DNA of 64,000 nt from Sedimentibacter sp. (GTDB lineage Bacteria; Bacillota; Clostridia; Tissierellales; Sedimentibacteraceae). This document shows positions 1 to 8,400 of this stretch, in pieces. Every line of letters starts with the position of its first letter. The first letter of the stretch is position 1. Location: assembly GCA_018436705.1 (NCBI GenBank), contig JAHDLA010000010.1:72075-136074 (forward strand), written 5' to 3'. Position numbers and translations under genes: made by a program. The notes under the pieces are model-generated. The model was not told the DNA's origin. It made no database searches and saw only the letters and a program-made list of their open reading frames with translations.

Positions 1-1050
1 AAAATAAATGAGTACGATGATTTATACAGTCACCTTTTTAATAGAAAAGAAAATCCCGTCAGTCTTTTTTTGCTTGTAGTTGCATTTTTTGTGGCAATAT
101 ACCTGATTTTAAAACCTATACTGGATGCTTGCCAGTTACCTGTAAATGCTGTAATAAATATTTTTCTGGGTATAATACTGCAGGCTTTCCCTTTTCTGCT
201 GATAGGCGTACTGCTTTCTTCAGCTATACAGATTTTCGTTCCTCAGAGTTTAATTGAACAAAAATTTCCAAAATCCATAGGGCTCGGAATGCTGGCATCA
301 ATAGTCGGAGGCTTCTGTCTACCTGTTTGTGACTGCGCGTCCATACCTGTATTTCGAAGCCTCGTTAAGAAAGGGATACCTCTGCCGGCAGCAATTACGT
401 TTATGACGGTATCACCTGTCATTAACCCGGTTGTAATTTTATCGACCTACTACGCTTTCGGAGGAGACTCTTCAATTGTAATTGCCAGAGTATGCCTCGG
501 AATTATTTCCTCAGTAACCATCGGACTTATATTCGCTTTGCACCCGCCCAAAGATCAGGTCTTATCTAAAGGAAAACTTGACAAAATCATGTGTAGCTGC
601 AATTTTTACGAGGATACTGAATCCATAGAAACTTTTCGAAGAAAACTATACTTATTTTTACGCCACTCAGAAGCAGAGTTTTTTAACGTTGGAAAATACC
701 TTATTATTGGGACTTTAATTTCTTCTATTTTTCAAGTGGCAGGAACAAAACTCTTTGTTTCTGCTCAAAGCGGAACAAATCTTGCTGTATCCACAGCTGT
801 TATGATGATTATGGCTTTTGCGCTGTCTCTGTGTTCTTCATCGGATGCCGTTATTGCCCGAAGCTTTTCCAGCCAATTTCCAATGGGTGCAATTATGGGA
901 TTCCTGGTGTTTGGTCCAATGATGGATATAAAAAATGTATTGATGTTATCTTCAGGTTTTACAAAACGGTTTATTGGAAAGCTATTGTTTACCATATTTG
1001 CAGTATGCTTTTTTGCGGTATTTATGTTTTCAATCATGGGAGGTATTTAG
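1..1050 (+). CDS. Permease of the ArsP_1/DUF318 (YcgR-like) family, 5'-partial
   Basis: Polytopic inner-membrane protein of the predicted-permease family that includes B. subtilis YcgR. Hydrophobic segments alternate through the chain, and the family core with the clustered cysteines GFCLPVCDCAS is present, followed by the conserved stretch TVSPVINPV. The reading frame is open to base 1, with hydrophilic codons before the first membrane segment, so the true start probably lies upstream of the window. The TTG at 70 would be an internal start inside a membrane helix. The stop at 1050 abuts the ATG of the next gene, as in a two-gene operon. The transported substrate is not established; related pairs often sit near metal-homeostasis genes, which is background knowledge and not shown here. 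Confidence 0.85.
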   Translation, partial: KINEYDDLYSHLFNRKENPVSLFLLVVAFFVAIYLILKPILDACQLPVNAVINIFLGIILQAFPFLLIGVLLSSAIQIFVPQSLIEQKFPKSIGLGMLASIVGGFCLPVCDCASIPVFRSLVKKGIPLPAAITFMTVSPVINPVVILSTYYAFGGDSSIVIARVCLGIISSVTIGLIFALHPPKDQVLSKGKLDKIMCSCNFYEDTESIETFRRKLYLFLRHSEAEFFNVGKYLIIGTLISSIFQVAGTKLFVSAQSGTNLAVSTAVMMIMAFALSLCSSSDAVIARSFSSQFPMGAIMGFLVFGPMMDIKNVLMLSSGFTKRFIGKLLFTIFAVCFFAVFMFSIMGGI

Positions 1051-1953
1051 ATGAAAGCAAGATCGTTCAACGCTCAGGTTTTTTTAGAACTTATTTCTTA
1101 TTTGATTTTCGGCGGATACATGTTTTATTTTATATCAAGTGACAAATATCTTTTGTATGTTACCCCCAAAATGAAACCTTATCTGTATTTTACTGCGATA
1201 ATTATGATTATATGGGCATGCATGAGCCTTTTTAGAATGTTCAGACCCCATCACAAAATACGCGCTTTTCACTGCTTTGTGCTGGTGCTTCCGTCCTTGC
1301 TTCTGCTATTGCCCCACAAGCCTCTTGATGCGGCAAATCTGACATCAAATTACGCAGGAGGCAGTACTTTTTATCAGGGAACTTCCAACAGGAGCAACAA
1401 TCAAGCTTTGTCAGACAATTCTGACTTTAATCTGGATTCTATACCCGGCATTACTGAAAATGATTTTGACAAAGAGGAAATCACTCAGCCTGATACTGCT
1501 GCACCTAATGCAAACTACAATTCATCGCCTGAAGATACCTTTCCTTCAAGCGAAGACAACAGCTTTGATCTTACCGGCTTAGATAAGGAAAATAAGATAA
1601 TAACTGTGAGTAACGAAGAATTTTACCCTTGGATTTTAGAAATATATGGAAACTTAGATATTTATGAAGGCTATATGATTACAATAACAGGTTTTGTATT
1701 CAACGACATGGAGTATTTCGAAGGGGATGAATTTGTAGCTGCCAGGCTTGCAATGGTATGCTGCGCAGCTGATTTGGCTCCTGTCGGAATGCTGTGCAGG
1801 TACGACAAGGCATCTGAACTTGCATCCAACGAGTGGATAACTGTAGAGGGTGAAATTATCAGAGGTCAGTACGAGGGGCAGGCCGAACCTCAAATATCTG
1901 TAACATCTATTACGCCTGCCCAGGAAGTTAAAGGTTATATTTATCCTTATTAA
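1051..1953 (+). CDS. TIGR03943/DUF1980 (YcgQ-like) membrane protein
   Basis: Partner of the upstream permease, mirroring the ycgR-ycgQ pair of Bacillus. Three hydrophobic helices lie in about the first 90 residues. A long Asn/Ser/Asp-rich linker follows, then a C-terminal DUF1980 domain containing the Cys pair in AMVCCAAD and the GYMITITGF/EWITVEGEI beta strands. The start ATG directly follows the permease stop and has GGGAGG 8-13 bases upstream. The cysteine-bearing soluble domain could bind metal or feed the permease, but that is inference. A terminator follows at 1990. Confidence 0.85.
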   Translation: MKARSFNAQVFLELISYLIFGGYMFYFISSDKYLLYVTPKMKPYLYFTAIIMIIWACMSLFRMFRPHHKIRAFHCFVLVLPSLLLLLPHKPLDAANLTSNYAGGSTFYQGTSNRSNNQALSDNSDFNLDSIPGITENDFDKEEITQPDTAAPNANYNSSPEDTFPSSEDNSFDLTGLDKENKIITVSNEEFYPWILEIYGNLDIYEGYMITITGFVFNDMEYFEGDEFVAARLAMVCCAADLAPVGMLCRYDKASELASNEWITVEGEIIRGQYEGQAEPQISVTSITPAQEVKGYIYPY

Positions 1954-1989
1954 TTAGGAGGTTCGATTTTTTCAGTTTTTAATGTATTA

Positions 1990-2026
1990 TAACAGCAATT
2001 CTTAAGTTTATGCTGTTCTTTTTTTA
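1990..2026 (+). terminator. Rho-independent terminator of the permease/DUF1980 operon
   Basis: Stem AACAGCA (1991-1997) and TGCTGTT (2011-2017), 13-base loop, followed by C and eight T on the + strand. It lies 37 bases after the DUF1980 stop. Confidence 0.75.
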
Positions 2027-2111
2027 TCGTAACCGGCCTCTTTCTTGACTTTGTATATGTTTTTTAAGTATGTAAATGCGTTCACTGCCATAGAAAAAGG
2101 AATTAAGCCTA

Positions 2112-2150
2112 AATTCTATTTGCAAATAATTCGCATTTGCAAATAGAATT
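2112..2150. repeat. Perfect 16-bp inverted repeat with 7-base spacer
   Basis: Left arm 2112-2127 and right arm 2135-2150 are exact reverse complements, each containing ATTTGCAAAT. No T-tract follows on either strand, so it is a poor terminator. The symmetric core looks more like a protein-binding palindrome. No promoter is evident nearby and its owner is unknown. Confidence 0.5.
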
Positions 2151-2191
2151 ATATTACGTACTGTTATAAATGTCAACAATTTTTTCATAAT

Positions 2192-2230
2192 AAAATGACG
2201 ATTAGTTTTATATATTAAAAATCGTCATTT
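2192..2230 (-). terminator. Probable terminator of the amidase gene
   Basis: Arms AAATGACGAT (2193-2202) and ATCGTCATTT (2221-2230) enclose an AT-rich loop just beyond the amidase stop at 2239. The T-tract on the - strand is weak (ATTTTATT). Confidence 0.5.
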
Positions 2231-2238
2231 ATTTCTGT

Positions 2239-3000
2239 CTATTGGATCGTTATATATTGACTATTTACATAACCGTCTGTTCCGTTATATAAAACTCTGT
2301 ACCAATCCCCAACCTGCTCTGTAACTGTAACCATCGTTCCATTTGGAGCCATGCCTATGACTGGTGCATTTAGAGACGGTCCGTTTCTGATGTTTAAGTA
2401 ACCACTTGATAAAGTCACTCTTCCGGTCCTTGCGGCTCCCGGTTGCATTTCAGGCTGAACCTCGGGCTGAGCTCCTGCAAAGAATTCATTTGCCGATTCA
2501 GCCAAAGCTCTTGCAATTGTATCAATATTATTCTCTATCCAGTTTGCATCTTCCACATTGTCATGATAAGCAACTTCAATTAATACCGACGGAGCCGTTG
2601 TCCTTGAAACTTCTCCCAAGCTCGTTGTAGCTACCGCTCTTACTTCATTGGGAAGCGGATATACTTCTCTGAAATTATCAACCATTATATTAGCCATTCT
2701 TTGGCCGTTTGTACTTGTAGGGTAATAGAATACTATAACTCCCCTGTTTCGCCCTTCCTGTCCCGGACCCGATGCATTTGAATGAATCGCTATATGAAAA
2801 TCAACATCTCTAGAATTTGAATCTCTGAGCGAAGAGCCCGCTGTCATTTCAGGTGTATTTCTGTAGTAATCTATCCCAAACTGCTGAAGATACGGTATCA
2901 TTGCATCAGCTATCATATTCATAAAGTATTCTTCGCTTCCGTCACCTGTAACAAACATGTTAAATTCCTGTGTAGACGGACTTAAATATACTGTTGGCAT
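2239..3000 (-). CDS. N-acetylmuramoyl-L-alanine amidase (Amidase_3) with C-terminal SH3b domain
   Basis: Predicted zinc amidase cleaving the MurNAc-L-Ala bond of peptidoglycan. The Amidase_3 fold spans residues 1-175: GSEEYFMN (E24), AIHSNA (His73), and the catalytic Glu in VLIEVAYHDN (E142). A Pro/Gln/Glu linker then leads to a bacterial SH3 domain at about 193-253 (YLNIRNGPSLNAPVIG, GDWYRVLYNGTDGYVNS). The usual first zinc motif DPGHGG is replaced by SPSTQ, so one zinc ligand differs from the family norm. There is no signal peptide, which suggests a mother-cell or otherwise lysis-released lytic enzyme; that is inference. The gene stands alone. Confidence 0.85.
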   Translation of the reverse strand: MPTVYLSPSTQEFNMFVTGDGSEEYFMNMIADAMIPYLQQFGIDYYRNTPEMTAGSSLRDSNSRDVDFHIAIHSNASGPGQEGRNRGVIVFYYPTSTNGQRMANIMVDNFREVYPLPNEVRAVATTSLGEVSRTTAPSVLIEVAYHDNVEDANWIENNIDTIARALAESANEFFAGAQPEVQPEMQPGAARTGRVTLSSGYLNIRNGPSLNAPVIGMAPNGTMVTVTEQVGDWYRVLYNGTDGYVNSQYITIQ

Positions 3001-3130
3001 TATAACCCTCCATTTCTAAACTATATGTTTTATTTTATGCAGGGCCAGATATGACTGTTCTTTTATTTTCAATAATTATCAATTTATTATTATTTCAACA
3101 TATAATAATTATAGAACCGGGGGGATTTTA

Positions 3131-3223
3131 ATGATACGCAAATTATACGATTTTATAAAAAAAGAAATATATATTATAATATTTATATTCTGTGTGCTGA
3201 TTATTGTTCTGTCAATAACATGA
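3131..3223 (+). CDS. Possible 30-residue single-membrane-span peptide
   Basis: ATG at 3131 is preceded by a GGGGGGA ribosome site (about 3119-3125) and a TATAAT-like box at 3101. The product starts with the basic MIRKLYDFIKKE, then has one continuous hydrophobic segment to its end. It matches no family I recognise. Small size and AT-rich context make chance possible. The overall shape, basic amphipathic start plus helix, recalls small membrane or type I toxin-like peptides, but nothing here shows toxicity. Confidence 0.35.
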   Translation: MIRKLYDFIKKEIYIIIFIFCVLIIVLSIT

Positions 3224-3227
3224 CTGC

Positions 3228-3261
3228 AAAAAAAGGGCAAGCCGTGGTTTCCCACGGCTTG
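3228..3261 (-). terminator. Strong terminator downstream of spoIVFB
   Basis: On the - strand, CAAGCCGTGG, a GAAA tetraloop and CCACGGCTTG form a perfect 10-bp stem, then CCC and seven T. It lies about 120 bases after the spoIVFB stop and could end both that operon and the candidate small RNA. Confidence 0.85.
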
Positions 3262-3307
3262 AGGCAAAAAATTTAAGAGGCATTTATAAATTCTCATTTA
3301 CAAATGT
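3228..3307 (-). ncRNA. Candidate small RNA of about 80 nt
   Basis: A sigma-A type promoter at 3314-3341 (- strand) points into a short stretch that ends in a strong terminator at 3228-3261. The predicted transcript runs from about 3307 to 3228. A 62-codon frame runs through this stretch and past the terminator without a ribosome site, so it is not favoured. The transcript antisenses the end of the small + strand ORF at 3131-3223 only if it reads through. No known RNA family was recognised. Confidence 0.3.
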
Positions 3308-3313
3308 AATTCT

Positions 3314-3341
3314 ATTATACTCTATTTATAGATTTTTTCAA
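3314..3341 (-). promoter_or_regulatory. Sigma-A-like promoter for the candidate small RNA
   Basis: TTGAAA (complement of 3336-3341), 16-base spacer, TATAAT (complement of 3314-3319). It lies between the spoIVFB stop and the strong terminator. Confidence 0.4.
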
Positions 3342-3383
3342 TATTTTTTTTAATTTTTTGATTATTCTTTCATAAAATTCTTT

Positions 3384-3905
3384 TTATTTTTTAAACTTAA
3401 TCAAATTATAGTTTTTTCTTATTGTTTTCTCTATTAATATCCTGTTCTCTTCGAGTATTCCCTTTAGTCCCATCAAAATTAAAAGAAGATACAGGTAGTT
3501 TTCATGCATATGTATTATTACTAAAAATAATACAATAAAAAATGTATTGGTCATTATCATATACCTGCATACGGATTTTATATTCAAAAACATTTCCAAA
3601 AAAGCCTTACAGATATTTCCTCCATCTAAAGGAACTATGGGTATCATATTTATTACTGCCAAAAAAAGATTTATGTCTGCAAATTCTTTATACTCGGTTT
3701 TTGTAAATATAGAGTATAGGCATATATTGCATACAGGACCCGACAAAAATAAAAACAATTTTTTGTACAATGCCAGACTTTCCAGCTCCGCATTTAAATT
3801 GAAACCAAAAAGTGTAATTTTGATTTTGTAAAATTTTATTCTCAGTATAAGAGCAGAAATTAAATGTGCTGTTTCATGTGCAGCCAATGCAATCAGAATG
3901 AACAT
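3384..3905 (-). CDS. spoIVFB: SpoIVFB-like intramembrane zinc protease (M50)
   Basis: Site-2 family protease expected to cut the pro-sequence from pro-sigma-K in the mother cell. The HExxH motif is HETAH (H10, E11, H14) and the third zinc site lies in NMIPIVPLDGG (D94). At least four hydrophobic segments follow. The protein begins only nine residues before HETAH, whereas family members usually carry about 30 more residues with an extra N-terminal helix. An in-frame TAA immediately precedes the ATG at 3905, so the frame cannot be extended. The gene follows spoIVFA by seven bases with no clear ribosome site, suggesting translational coupling. Its likely substrate, pro-sigma-K, is encoded at 42.9 kb. 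Confidence 0.85.
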   Translation of the reverse strand: MFILIALAAHETAHLISALILRIKFYKIKITLFGFNLNAELESLALYKKLFLFLSGPVCNICLYSIFTKTEYKEFADINLFLAVINMIPIVPLDGGNICKAFLEMFLNIKSVCRYMIMTNTFFIVLFLVIIHMHENYLYLLLILMGLKGILEENRILIEKTIRKNYNLIKFKK

Positions 3906-3912
3906 TTACATT

Positions 3913-4545
3913 TTATTCGTTCATTTTAAACAATTTAGATGGATTTAAGGATTCACCGTCTTCCCATATTTCTACATGCAAAAGCATGTTTTCTTCATTG
4001 AGAGCTCCTATTATATCTCCCTGTGAAACCCTGTTTCCTTCACTGACAAAAGCCTCATTTATTTTTCCGTATACGAAAGTTTTTCCGCCATCTTCGATAA
4101 CAACATAGTTTGACAGCTTTTCGTTATTCCCTGTCTGAATAACTTTTCCCTTTGAAATTGCTCTTACGGACTGGGTATTTGACATAATGTCTAAGCCGTG
4201 ATTATAGTATGAAGCATTTTCTGTTTTATTAAGCCCGTAACTTTGATATATTTTTCCGCTAACCGGAGCAGAGTATTCCTCTGAATCTTCTGCTAAAAAC
4301 GGAATTTTATTTTTCACCCCCGCAAAAAAACCAAAAAATGAACTTTTTATTTTCGCAGGTTCAATACTTTCGCTTATTTTTTCATCAGCAGTATTTAAAA
4401 ATTGTTCAGATAAATTTGTGTCCAGCTGCTTTGTAACAATTACAGCTGTAACCAGCACAATACTGAATATTATCTGCAATGCTAATTTTCTGTTAAGCTT
4501 ATCTTTTCTTTTTATATTGAATTTTTTTCTGGTAATTTTATTCAT
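3913..4545 (-). CDS. spoIVFA: SpoIVFA-like membrane protein with LytM/M23 domain
   Basis: Inhibitory or scaffold partner of SpoIVFB in the forespore outer membrane. A basic N-terminus is followed by one membrane helix at about residues 21-38 (ALQIIFSIVLVTAVIV), a linker, and a C-terminal M23/LytM fold with YNHGLDI, GKVIQTGNN and LLHVEIWEDG. The zinc-site residues look incomplete, as in other SpoIVFA proteins, so it is probably not an active peptidase. The ATG at 4545 was chosen over that at 4563 because GGGGTGGGTG sits just upstream of 4545. The operon is separated from the minD-like gene by a terminator, so it should have its own promoter in 4564-4650. Confidence 0.8.
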   Translation of the reverse strand: MNKITRKKFNIKRKDKLNRKLALQIIFSIVLVTAVIVTKQLDTNLSEQFLNTADEKISESIEPAKIKSSFFGFFAGVKNKIPFLAEDSEEYSAPVSGKIYQSYGLNKTENASYYNHGLDIMSNTQSVRAISKGKVIQTGNNEKLSNYVVIEDGGKTFVYGKINEAFVSEGNRVSQGDIIGALNEENMLLHVEIWEDGESLNPSKLFKMNE

Positions 4546-4652
4546 TTCACCCACCCCTTCCATACATTTTATTAAAATGTTAGTACTTTATTACAAAATA
4601 TCGCAGACAAGTCATAAATAATTTGACAAGGGAACTGGGGTTTAAAAAAGCA

Positions 4653-4681
4653 AAAAACTTTTGACATATGCAAAAGTTTTT
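4653..4681 (-). terminator. Terminator of the mre/PBP2/minD-like operon
   Basis: AAAAACTTTTG (4653-4663) and CAAAAGTTTTT (4671-4681) pair around a 7-base loop, and the - strand continues into a T-rich tract. It lies 12 bases after the MinD-like stop. Confidence 0.7.
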
Positions 4682-4692
4682 CATTTTCTATT

Positions 4693-5394
4693 TTAAATTG
4701 TCAAACAGTCGGATATTGATTTAATCGACTTATTAAAGGAACTTTCATCAGTACTTAGCAGAAAATCATAATCGGCATCATTGTATTTCATGCTGTCCTC
4801 AATTATTGTGCATATGCTTAGCTCAGTCATTTTACGAATATCTTTTGCACTCATAAAGGTTCCTCTTTTGGAATTTTTTTTATTGTATTTGTTCAATATG
4901 GTATAAATACCACCTACATTATACCTTTCTGCAAGCATCTTATCATTGTTAATTTCTTTAACACATGAAAAATCATTGTTGTTTATTGTAATAATATCAT
5001 CGATTAAATTAAAATCGATATAACTCTGAAAGACTTTGTCAACATCAGCTATTACTACATCATATGATTTTTTTGTTTCATCTATCAGTAATCGAAATGC
5101 GTCGGCACTTATATTTTTTAATTTGTCGTAAATTCTCGGTCCGGGAAGCAGAGATAAATTTTCATTTATTTCTATTATGGCCTGATCTAATGAACATGTT
5201 GAATCCAACACATCCTTAATATCATATATAATATTTTCGCTGACATTAAAGTACTCTGCAATCTTTCTTTTCCCTGATGATAAATCTGCAATCAGAACCT
5301 TCTTGTCCTTCGAAAGATTCATTCCCAGTTTTATGCAAATAACAGTCTTTCCTATGTCTCTTTTTTGTGAGCCTATCAATACTGCCTTTCCCAT
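4693..5394 (-). CDS. MinD/ParA-like P-loop ATPase at the end of the mre operon
   Basis: Deviant Walker A motif GSQKRDIGKT near the N-terminus keeps the signature Lys and the GKT of MinD but has Arg-Asp where the family has Gly-Gly. KVLIADL (Walker A') and YDVVIADVD (Walker B region) follow. It occupies the position of minD in clostridial mreB-mreC-mreD-PBP2-minC-minD-minE clusters, but no minC or minE is present and no clear C-terminal amphipathic membrane helix is seen (end DESSFNKSIKSISDCLTI). It may position cell-wall or division machinery, but a true Min role is unproven. Start ATG 5394 has GGAGGC upstream. Confidence 0.7.
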   Translation of the reverse strand: MGKAVLIGSQKRDIGKTVICIKLGMNLSKDKKVLIADLSSGKRKIAEYFNVSENIIYDIKDVLDSTCSLDQAIIEINENLSLLPGPRIYDKLKNISADAFRLLIDETKKSYDVVIADVDKVFQSYIDFNLIDDIITINNNDFSCVKEINNDKMLAERYNVGGIYTILNKYNKKNSKRGTFMSAKDIRKMTELSICTIIEDSMKYNDADYDFLLSTDESSFNKSIKSISDCLTI

Positions 5395-5432
5395 AATTGC
5401 CTCCCAATTATAATTTCATATTTATTCTTTTT

Positions 5433-8400
5433 TTACTCTTCTGTCTGCAAGTCCTCGTCACTGTTAAGTTTTAGATATTCTCCGATAACTTCTCTGACTA
5501 TTGGAGTCGGGTAACGTCCTGAACCCCCTTCAAACAGCACACATGCAACTGCAATCTGAGGGTCATCATAGGGAGCAAATGCAACATACCACGCAAAGTC
5601 ATCGTATGGCTCTCCTGTGTCCGGATTTATTCCCTGATTCTGCGCCGTACCGGTCTTGCTTCCGACTTCAACCGGAAAGCTTGAATATGGTTTAGCTGAA
5701 TCATCCAGAGATACCAGCCTCATTCCTTCTTTTACAACATCCAGATAGCTGTAATCTGACAAACCGATAGGCTCTGCTTCTCTCTGCGGAACATAATCAG
5801 TATTCTTTCCGTCGTATGTTTTTATTTCTTTTATTATGCTGACATTGTGCCTGTATCCTCCGTTGGCTATTGAAGCTATATAATTTGCCATCTGCATTAC
5901 AGTATAGGCATTATTTCCTTGCCCTATGCTTATATTCAGATTATCTCCCACATTCCATACGGCCTGGTTTAAATATGAATATTTTATTATATCAACGAGA
6001 GGAACGTTGTAATCATTTGTTTTTTCAGGATTGAGTCTAAGGGCCTTAAGGCCTTCGTAAACTTCACCTCTTGTCATTGGTTCATCCCGATCAACCCAGC
6101 TTACTATTTCCTCTACTATTTCATTTTTCATTCCTGCCTCTATTTTATATCCGGTTTCTAAATATTTTTCTATATTGGCCTCCAAAAACATCCTTAAATA
6201 AACCCTGATATTAATTTTTTTACCATCTATACTTGGAACGCCGCCTGAAGCTTCCTGAGGAATGTCTATTTCAATCCCGGTTTTTGAATCCAATCCGAAT
6301 TTTTTTGCCATTTCTATTACTTCCTCAGCTGATACTTTGACAGTATGCTTTTGATGTGTGGCCAAGTTTTCTCCAAGCATAGTTGTATAAAAATAAAAGT
6401 TACAGGAATTCATAATAGCCTGGTACATGTTCTGACTGCCGTGTGCTCCTCCAAACATATTGTAAATCCAGCAGCTGAAATATCTATCACCTACCTCCAT
6501 AGTACCTGAACAATATACAGTTGTATTCGGATCTACTCCTTTTTCTAGAGCAGCAAGTGAAGTAATCATCTTAAATGTTGACCCGGGCTGAATCGCTGTA
6601 AGCATTGCAATATTGTAAAGCGGTCTCGGAGCCAAAGGGTTCTTTGAATCATTTAACAGACTGTTCCAGTCATCTTGAGATATACCTGTAGAAAACATGT
6701 TCAAATCATATGACGGGTAGTTGGCCATTGCGAGAACTTCTCCTGTATTTACATCAAGCACAACCAATGCTCCTGATTTAGCATTTTCATATTTATCTTT
6801 AAAATCAAAGTCTCCCCATTCACTCTCAAAGGTTCCACCTATCTGTATTTGTTCCAGCCCTTTTTTCAAAACGTCCTGAGCCGTTTTTTGAAGTCTTGAA
6901 TCCAACGTAAGATATATGTTATCTCCCGGTTCTGGAGCCTCGCTTGAAACAGACCTTATAGTCCTGCCAACATTATTCACCTCAACTGTTTTCTTACCCT
7001 TTGTTCCTCTTAAATACTCTTCAAATTTTTCTTCCAGCCCCGTCTTCCCTATTATATCATCAGGGCTGTAGCCCTTTTCAACAACATATTCCTGCACCTC
7101 ATAATCTTGTGCTATCTTTCCCAGATATCCTATTGCGTGGGCAGCAATATCATTTTGAGGATATAATCTTAAAGGCTCTATTTCAACATTTATTCCTGCA
7201 AGTTCATGCGAGCGTTCTGATATCATTGCAACAGATTTTTCTGATATTCCGTAGCATATGTCAACAGGATGGTAAGACAGATAACTGGTCTTATTATATC
7301 TTTCTCTTATAACCATCATATTTCTCATATCATAATCATTTATGCTTGAGTTAATGTTCAATGTTTTGCGGAGCATTAAAAACACTTCTTCTGCTGAATA
7401 GTTTAATTCTTCTTCACTATCTGTCCCAACATTTTTCTGTATCCAGTTTCTTTTATCTCGTATTGGAGTGTATTCCCAATCTGAAATTGATATAGACGGG
7501 TTCTCGTGTTTTAACAGTTCAGACTGAGCATAATATTTAATACTTTCATCAGTTATGAAGTTTTGAAGAACTTCATAATTTTTAAATGAAATCTGCTTAA
7601 CAAAATCATAAGGCTGGGTATCCTGTTCCAGATTATGCTGCTCCAAATATTTATTCTTCAACTGCTCATCTGTATACTGGTACGTCCCAGAACCGCTTTC
7701 CTCAACAAACATAACAGGCAGATCGGGATATATTTCCTTAAGCCTTTCTATCAGCACTTCGCCGGGAGCTACTTTTCCTGTTTCAGTTTCATACACAGAC
7801 TGAAGCAAACTTTCCAGCGAATATGTCATTGTAAGTAGCACAAAATCATCCTTAGCGGATGAATTCTGTGTTATTCCCTCATGATTATCATTCAGACTTC
7901 TTTTTATATTTTTATAATTTTCATCCTGTACAAATGCATATTCAACTAACTTTATATTTAATCCAAGTCCATTTGAATTGATAAAATCAAATGAAAGTTT
8001 CCTTATTTTTGAATTTGAAAACAGTCTCGTAAGATATTTATTGTTCTTAACAAGAAGCTCGGAAACCAACTGTTCAGCACTTAGTTTTTTATCAAAATCA
8101 TTTTCTTCCAACCATCTTTTTACGGGATCCTGCTCGCCCTCGATAATCTGTGTTTCATCTTCCTTTTGAGTTGCATCTGTCTGTTCAACTACCGTTATTT
8201 CAGAATTTCCACCATCGCTTGCTTCTGATTTCTCCTCAGGAAAATAAAATATAAACTGGTCATTTTCCAGCTTAACAGGAATGTCTTTATATCTTAAAAT
8301 AGTATCTAGCGCTCTTTGCTTGGGATTGAATTCTTCACCATAAATTAAGGTTCTGTAATTAAGCCATTCGTTTATGTTATTCTTTACCGCATTTATGACA

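Noticed and set aside
765..1142. Short frames on both strands inside the permease gene
   Set aside because: They overlap a clear family gene, have no ribosome site, and show no coding pattern of their own.
3109..3297. 62-codon frame on the - strand
   Set aside because: It crosses the strong terminator hairpin and has no ribosome site; a small RNA fits better.
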